In this document: positions 57,544 to 64,000 of the stretch, one piece after another
Layout: every line of letters begins with the position of its first letter
Position numbering within the stretch: the first letter of the stretch is position 1
Assembly (NCBI GenBank): GCA_021018815.1
Contig: JAITYX010000033.1
Span: 4,148,001 to 4,212,000, forward strand
DNA length: 64,000 nt
Direction of reading: 5' to 3'
DNA from: Talinum fruticosum
Taxonomy: Eukaryota > Streptophyta > Magnoliopsida > Caryophyllales > Talinaceae
Position numbers and translations under genes: made by a program
The notes under the pieces: model-generated
What the model saw: only the letters and a program-made list of their open reading frames with translations
Database searches by the model: none
Told to the model about the DNA's origin: nothing

Positions 57544-57548
57544 GGATG

Positions 57549-59171
57549 GCTAGTTCAACGAATTATCTATGGTGCATCACTGGTCAAAATGGTAAGAATG
57601 ACACACATACCCAGCAAGTAACATCACAAAAGGCGAGTAGACGAGCTCGAAAGTATAATCAAAATGATGGAATTGAAACCAAGTCAAAATTTAGAGGCAA
57701 CTAAACTATATGCGATCATATCCAGCACAATACAATCCTTAAACAACTCATGGTAACTGCAATAGGTAGGAGGGAGTCCTCATGTTATTCTTTCACCTCT
57801 ATGGGAGTTAAGATCAAACCTACGATCCTTATGTAAAACTTAAACTATCTTGCTCCCAAGTAACTTATAGTCACTCTAATGAGCACTACTAAACACAATG
57901 AACTCCAAATGAAGTATGGGAGTGATAGAACAACTTCTAACTTCCTTTGTAAACGAGGCACTCCACCTGTAAGATTGTTATCAATACCCAAGGTTTACAA
58001 AGAACCCAAGGAAACTACTTCCAAACAATTTCTAACGTTTAGATTAGTCACGGTGAATTGCCACATATAAACTCAAAGTGGTAGAGGGCATGATTCCAAC
58101 ATTCATCAATCAACTCTTCTTAGTGAGATAGTTAAGTCAAAGGAACTCAAAATGGTGGAAAGCACAACCTTCAATGTAATTCACTTAGCTCCTTTTAACC
58201 TTATACTCAGCTTATTTTAGACCTTTCTCACAAGTTTCTCAAATTGGAACTTATAGATGGATCTTCGTAACCATAGCATCTTATGTTTGGTCAACCCAAA
58301 AACTTAGATGGAACTAGAAAAAAAAATCCTAAATCTTTTCTCCAAAATGGCTCCCAAATGTACCCAAAAGATACTTCCAACACACCCGAACAAATATGCA
58401 CTTCAAGCAAAATACCAAGTTTGACATTCTCGATTATGGACCTAAATATTATTATTAAGAAAAGTCAATTCCACCAATGATACAATGAACCTTTCACATT
58501 GTGTTCCCCATTAATTTCCTCCCCATAGCCTCTAATTCTCATTTATAACTTCTAAAAGTACTCGCCTATGAGTATTTCCGTAGATATATGCAAGTATCTC
58601 TCAATACTCGGGGTGCTCAGCCCTATCCTATTCAACAATGTGACATTTCAATTCATTCCTTAGTAACAGACTCCCAAAAAGCAGCCTCTATACCTAAATC
58701 AACAAACGGAATGAGGAGTCTCCCATGAATGCTTCACTTATGCTAGGGTACTGTATATCTTTTCTCTTCCCATCTAAGATCAATTATGCATTCTCTAAAC
58801 TCCTTGAAAATGAATACATAAACAACCAACATATAAATGAATAGTCGTATGCTTCTTAGAGGTAGAATTCCTAAGTCAACTAACGATTAGAAGTCACACC
58901 ACGAAATAAATGAATACGGAAAAAAAAAAAAATTCAGCCACACTCAGCCACATACTTAGCACGCATAAATCACTCACATCTCACCCTAAAGGGCGATTTA
59001 TAGTCAACCAATCCAACTAAGTCGACTAGGTAATCACATATAAGTCGGAGGTTGAACTTAAGGGCACACATATGTCGACCACAAACAAAGCACATAGTCA
59101 CATAACAAGGATCCTAGACTATATGCAATGCAAACTTAAGGTCACCAAAATCTATGCTCCGATACCATTTT
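57549..59171 (-). mobile_element. Non-coding Tekay-related element, interior, 5' part
   Basis: Follows the GGATG duplication of the env-only Sirevirus and continues to the primer site. Roughly 57720-57880 matches about 1000-1150 in reverse complement. No coding domain is visible on either strand. Together with 53327-53761 the interior is about 2.06 kb, close to the 2.18 kb visible at 1-2180. Confidence 0.75.
59156..59167 (-). other. Primer binding site of the non-coding Tekay-related element
   Basis: On the minus strand TGGTATCGGAGC lies four bases after the LTR. It is the usual site for initiator methionine tRNA in Tekay elements. Confidence 0.9.
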
Positions 59172-61426
59172 TATAACACCCCAAAACACCCCCTAGGAGT
59201 ATTACATCGCCGGAGTTCCTCAAAGGAACTCCCAAGGCTCTTTCAGGTGTTGGTTTGGCTTTCTAATTCCAACTTAAGGTAATAGAGGTGAATTTTCCAA
59301 AAGAGTTTGGAAATTTTCTAAAAATTTCAGCAGAGTTTCATTTGTAATATGGACTATCCCCTAGGCTTAAAGCCTTAAAACCCTGTTTAAATTCATAATA
59401 TAACTCGATGAGCCACACGCTCGGAGCATACAACTCAACAGACCACACGCCGGAGTTTAGCCAATCATGCATTAAACTTAAAACAATCTAAATGGTTCAC
59501 TATACATCCGGTAAAAACTATATGAGCTAAATTACAAACTACAAAACTTAGAAATATAGGAAATGCATGTTACCAACTTGAGTAACTTTATCAAATAGTA
59601 ATAAGGAGACAACATGTAGAGTCCAGATTATGCTAAGGTGTGAGACATGCCTTCCGAGAGTGTACCTGCAACACTGGGAGGAAAAAGGGGGAAATTTGGG
59701 GGAGTGAGCAACCACGAGCTCACCGGAAAGTCTCACACTCTTAAAATTGAAATCCTTTACACATATTACTCATAGTTATGAAATTGGCGAAAGCATAATA
59801 ACATAATACAAATCTATATACTTTTTAATGAAATCCTTGGAAATCATTTGCAACGTAAAGATTATAACTCTTCAATCATTTAAAAACACGATTTCACACT
59901 CATTAACAATTCTTTTAGAACTAAATCAACTTTCTCTAGGCTTTCAGGGGACTCGAACTAGCACTTCATGATTTCTCATAATTTCTCTTAGTTTCTTTGA
60001 TTTCTTTGGGGCACGACCCCAAATAAAAGGCTCTCGGGACCTATCTTCGAAGATGTCTTTGGTCGGGCATCTTAATCTCCGGGACCCCTGTTGAAACCCT
60101 TCTCTTGAAGTTTCTAATCGGGCATCCTGACGAATGAGGACCCCAGTTCGAACCCTTTGTTATGCTAAACAATCCTAGCCAAGTTGATTCTAAACAATTT
60201 GCACATCATTCATCACGGTTACCTCAAACAACTTTCTTAAATCAATTTAACACAAGGGAAGGCATGACACCACGTGTCACCCCTATAACTTCACTTTCTC
60301 AAATCCGATTCACTTTCTCAAATAAGTTTTGCTTCTTTAAAACACATTTCAAGTTCGAAACGCATTTCTTAAGAATCACACACAAGTATCGTTTTGCGTA
60401 AACATTTCAATTCTTTGAAAACTAACTATCGAGTACTATTTTAGAATCAAGTTACTTCATGTGTCAAGCATCTCTATATTGAGACTTAACATTCCAAGCT
60501 AGCACATTAACTTAGGGAATAGCCCAAGTACTTAACATCTCGTATTCATCCATATTTTATTCAAGCAATTCTCCTATTTCCCATATACATAATTCTCGTC
60601 GTATTCTGTTTTCAAGGTCACAAATCAATCGACATGGATACATATTCGCTTAATATTCCAATTTCTCGTTCCTCTTTTATGCTCCAAGGTCTATTTTCCG
60701 AAACTCAATTCACCTTTAGGCCTAATGAGTTTAGGAACTAAAAATTCTCTAAGCCACAATAACCGCAAGTAATGGCCACTTAACTTCAGCGTCCCAACTT
60801 CTCACAAATTGCCATCTTTACCTCAACCTCTCATCTAATGTTTCTATCTCATTAATCACTCTTCTCATCCAAACTCAATCATACAACTCTTAATCTTTTT
60901 TCATCATTCAACTTCCGCTAGCTCCGCTTATCTTTGAATTTAGTTCAATTGAAAGGATTTAAATATCTTTTGAACTCAATTATCCTAATAATCACCCACT
61001 TCTCATTCCCATGCCTCAATTATGCATCAATTGGTATGAACTCGCAATCGCCTTTATACTGTACTCATTAATTCCCAATATTAGCAATTATTTCTTAACG
61101 CCGCAAATTAAAGAAATCTCTAAGGGCTCAACCTGAAATACTAAATCATAATTTTTGCCCAAACCACAACGTGCTCATCCCCAACCGATCGAAATCTCGA
61201 CACTACTCAGTAGACCTAAGCGACCTAACTCCACCTGAATTCCTAGGTTTCAAATTCGAGGTTTAAACAACTGCCAAATACCTTGAAGGCTCCTAATTTA
61301 ACTTTTAACAACTACTAAACTTCTTCAAGTATTTAATTCGGACTTACTCGATCAATTCAATTTTCTCATATCCTAATTCAGCCCTAACTACGTTCTAACT
61401 TCATTCTATATCATAAACATTTAATA
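59172..61426 (-). repeat. 5' LTR of the non-coding Tekay-related element (truncated by CACTA)
   Basis: The plus-strand start TATAACACCCC at 59172 follows the primer site. The sequence is close to that of 50520-52345 through CATAAACATTTAATA, where a CACTA terminus begins at 61427. The rest of the LTR (CT-rich block and outer end) does not reappear in the window. Confidence 0.85.
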
Positions 61427-61439
61427 CACTACTAGAAAC

Positions 61440-61985
61440 ACTCGGATTTCGTGACCGTTAAAATCGGTCACAAAATGGCAAATTTCGGTCACAAATAGGC
61501 TATGTTTGTGACTGATTTCGACGTTTCAAAACCCCTCGTCGAAAATGGAATTTGTGACTGATTCGGTCACAAACTCGACTGCAATTGTGACCAAAAGTTC
61601 GGTCACAAATTGTGGCCGCCTTTGTGACCGCTCTATATTTCTCACCGATTTTGGGACCGTTATTTTGGTGCAAAATTATGACCGCTATGTGACTGATTTT
61701 GTGACCGTTATCCTTTAGAAATTTTGTGACCGTTATATAATTGTGACTAACTTAGTTTTGAAGCTATGGTACTTTGTGACTGTTTTGTCACTAACTTAGT
61801 TTTAAAATTATGTTTATTTATGACCGCTTTTGTGACAGATTCCGTTTTATACTTAAACACTTTTGTGACTGACTTTGTGACCGATTTTGTTTTGTACTTA
61901 ACTTTTTGTGACCGCTTTTGTGACCGATTTTGAGAAAATTGAACACATAATGTGACTTGTTTTGTGACCGCTTTTTGCCATAAAA
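61440..61985. repeat. CACTA subterminal repeat block
   Basis: Roughly two dozen copies of TTTGTGACCG and close variants (GTGACTGA, and CGGTCACAAA in the other orientation) crowd into about 550 bases. Inverted copies dominate at the outer end and direct copies inside. In CACTA elements such arrays are the binding sites of the element-encoded DNA-binding protein. Confidence 0.85.
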
Positions 61986-62234
61986 CCATTACATACAATT
62001 ATGCGGCGAATCCCTTTATTACGGAATTATTTATACTAAATGTTTATACATAATCAATATCCATAGTCCATAACAACCAAGCTAGATGTAAACAAACAAA
62101 TATCTTCATCATCTTCAACCTATCAACATCCCATACTTATAAAATAGTCCAATATAAAAAGTCCAATATCCATAACCATAGTAGAAACATAAGAAAATAA
62201 AACCATATCTTTAAGCATTACCGCTCCAACCATT

Positions 62235-62254
62235 ATCCTCATCCTCATCATCAA

Positions 62255-62289
<35 letters not shown>

Positions 62290-62295
62290 CCACCG
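62235..62295. repeat. (ATC)n microsatellite
   Basis: Equivalent to the Asp-coding repeat of the last CACTA exon at 42651-42740; the internal deletion of this CACTA copy starts at its right edge. Confidence 0.9.
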
Positions 62296-62335
62296 TCATA
62301 AGGTTTTACAATATGGTAAAGAATTCATTAATACA

Positions 62336-63788
62336 AAAAGAATGGATAAGTTTAACATTTTTAAAACTATTTATTGAACAAACCGATTCATACTCGATCA
62401 TCTTCTACATATAACTCAACATGCATAAACACACCTCTCTTTTAACTTTATCCTCCTTCATACGCTCAATAACTATATATCTCTGTAATGAGCTTAGATA
62501 TCTTAACTTTTATATATGTGTAAGAGGGAGAAAGCATGTTGTTTCATGTAAATATATGTTAGATATACGACTTACGATCAGTTTGAGACATGTTTGGTGT
62601 ATGCTTTGAAGAAGCATATAATCGATAATTGATCAAAGTTGAGGTGTAGAAGAAAGTTATGTTTTTATGAAATGAAATGACATATACTGATTAAACTGAA
62701 TATAAGAAAATCTAGTTTATATGTTGAAGAGTCAGTATGATATGTCTTTAAACCTAATTTCTATCAAAATTGGTAGCCAATGTTTAAGATCACGTGGTAA
62801 AAACTTATATTCATCAAATAGTTCATGTAGGAGAAAGTTATTATGCTCAATAGTATAATTAATAGTTTTTTAATCATTCTTAATTAGGAGTTTAGAGATT
62901 ACATACGAAGAGTTAGACTTGTTTCGAACAAAAAGTAAAAAACCTACAACTTAGATTTAAACTTGATACTGATGTGCTAAGAATATAATACAAGCATATA
63001 GGAGGTAACATAAAGACAATTAAGATTTGGAAAGCTTTACTCTTTTTTTTGGGGGGTAGGGGTGGGGGAATTGGGACCTTTCTCTCTTTGTCAAACACTT
63101 AATATGGTCCCATTGATATTACATGAAACAACATGCTTTCTCCCTCTTACACATATAAAAGTTAAGAAATTTGACTTTAGATACACGTAATGTAATGAGC
63201 TTTTTTGATTGGCTGGAAAAAAAAAGCAAACCATTGGAATGAAGTGGGTAGTATGCTTTTATCAAAGTATCAAATGGGCCACCTTTTGAAATTCTCAAGT
63301 GGGTATTACACTCTAAAACAACCATTGAAATTTTCAGCTCAAAATTCAAATGAAACAAAGATAAATAAATGAGTATACATAATAATGAACAAACAACATC
63401 GGAATGTAACTTGAGAAAGCTATAAAACCTACAAATCAGTGGGTTTAACATTACCTCCTCCATATAGTAAGAGACAAAATCCATTGTTACAACTAGAAGC
63501 TAAAACTAGTATACATTATTCAAAGATTGGGGACACCCTTTCAAGTCACAAGATATGGTCATTCATTGGTTGCCCTCTATAAACTCAAGAGTCCGGAACC
63601 CATCAATATTTTTGGGGATGTATTTTTCATTCTTATTATCTGTTTTACGCTTTTCGGGGCCAACATCACGCCAAATCGGAGCAAAACTTAACTTGGAGTA
63701 ATGATAGTAGGTTTAAGATGGAGAAAAAGGCAAGTAGTTAAGGACACCGAGGTTAAATTGAGTAATAATGAGCCTGTCTATACCATCA
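62336..63788. other. Unassigned DNA with a 50-bp inverted repeat; likely 3' flank of the host gene
   Basis: No coding domain recognised. Inverted arms of about 50 bases lie at 62501-62551 and 63119-63167. The final 300 bases (63490-63788) precede the stop codon of the gene on the minus strand and may include its 3' untranslated region. Confidence 0.4.
62501..63167. repeat. Inverted repeat with about 50-bp arms and a 567-bp spacer
   Basis: Left arm 62501-62551 contains TAAGAGGGAGAAAGCATGTT; right arm 63119-63167 is its reverse complement apart from one TA indel. The arms share a run of about 48 bases. It could be the terminal repeats of an unrecognised MITE or foldback element, or a local inverted duplication. 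No clean flanking duplication was seen. Confidence 0.7.
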
Positions 63789-63869
63789 TCAACTCTTGGC
63801 ATTGAGTTTCTCTAAAAGGATCTTATTCAACAGCCCTGGATTTGCCTTGCCTTTTGAAATGGACATGAT
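63789..63869 (-). CDS. GATB: Terminal exon resembling organellar Glu-tRNA(Gln) amidotransferase subunit B
   Basis: On the minus strand, 26 codons plus TGA follow an acceptor-like [27 protein letters not shown] then KLNAKS. The block [18 protein letters not shown] matches the conserved C-terminal end of GatB, where a Gly-Gln-x-Met-Lys-x-(S/T)-Lys-Gly-x-Ala-Asn-Pro pattern precedes the last helix. In plants this nuclear-encoded enzyme subunit converts misacylated Glu-tRNA(Gln) to Gln-tRNA(Gln) in chloroplasts and mitochondria. Upstream exons would lie beyond the right edge. It is the only single-copy-like coding sequence in the window. It could be a duplicated fragment, since only one exon is visible. 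Confidence 0.6.
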   Translation of the reverse strand: MMSISKGKANPGLLNKILLEKLNAKS

Positions 63870-64000
63870 CTTTACAGCATTTAGATTTAATCACCTAAAG
63901 CTAAAGGCCACTTTATCTAAAATCGTATTTTTCCTCTTTTGAATGGGATACACTACGTATTATCCATTGAAAATACAATATTAATCCCTACCGTCCTCAT

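Larger units (their letters stand above)
61427..62335. mobile_element. CACTA terminus and internally deleted CACTA copy
   Basis: It begins with the classical end CACTACTAGAAA inside the Tekay LTR, preceded by ATA (possible 3-bp target duplication). A subterminal repeat block follows (61440-61985). 62110-62290 matches 42515-42735 of the other copy (end of the second gene), then jumps to sequence matching 49356-49402. About 6.6 kb, including both genes, are missing between these points, making it a non-autonomous deletion copy. The other terminus was not found before 64000. Confidence 0.82.

Noticed and set aside
61440..61985. CRISPR-like or satellite array
   Set aside because: The repeats are short, irregularly spaced and in both orientations next to a CACTA end, which is the known layout of subterminal transposase-binding repeats.

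Overview
The window looks like gene-poor nuclear DNA of a flowering plant, probably pericentromeric or other heterochromatin. It is AT-rich and has no bacterial-style operons. Nearly all of it consists of old, nested transposable elements of plant-specific lineages: Ty1/copia including a Sirevirus-type lineage with an envelope-like gene, Ty3/gypsy Tekay/Del chromoviruses with LTRs of about 3 kb, CACTA (En/Spm) DNA transposons, MITE and SINE-like pieces, and plant mobile domain (PMD) pseudogenes. The species cannot be named from the sequence. The only credible single-copy host gene is a terminal exon at the right edge, read on the minus strand, that resembles the C-terminus of the organellar glutamyl-tRNA(Gln) amidotransferase subunit B.

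Layout. 1-5357: right part of a non-coding Tekay-related LTR element (+), internal region then 3' LTR. 5358-6720: unassigned AT-rich DNA. 6753-11714: complete but decayed short-LTR copia element (+). 11749-13303: solo Sirevirus-type LTR sitting in a CA microsatellite. 13304-16862: unassigned DNA with tRNA-like (SINE) pieces and a CT-rich exon-like block. 16863-35294: a tandemly duplicated unit of about 1.7 kb holding a broken PMD gene, opened by several insertions. Unit 1 carries a Sirevirus solo LTR, which is itself split by a 10.7-kb Sirevirus (18194-28908). Unit 2 carries a 3-kb Tekay solo LTR (32049-35046). 35295-42511: 3' LTR, pol and gag of a coding Tekay element (-). 42512-50519: a CACTA element (-) with two transposase-type genes but no terminal repeats. 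50520-61426: a non-coding Tekay-related element (-) with both LTRs, split by an env-only Sirevirus deletion derivative (53767-57543). 61427 onward: terminal part of an internally deleted CACTA copy, then unassigned DNA and the host exon at 63789-63869.

The insertion order can be read because the PMD unit is duplicated, so each copy provides the empty site for insertions in the other. Target-site duplications were found by eye for the Tekay solo LTR (TGACT), the outer Sirevirus LTR (TGATT/TGATC) and the env-only derivative (GGATG).

No coding element appears intact. The most interesting signals are regulatory and structural. Three perfect matches to the G2/M-phase MSA element lie just upstream of a TATA box and the Sirevirus env-like gene. 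The copy with an env-like gene but no gag or pol has perfect target duplications. A non-coding Tekay family shares its LTR type with a coding relative. Three same-direction LTRs bracket two different Tekay interiors.
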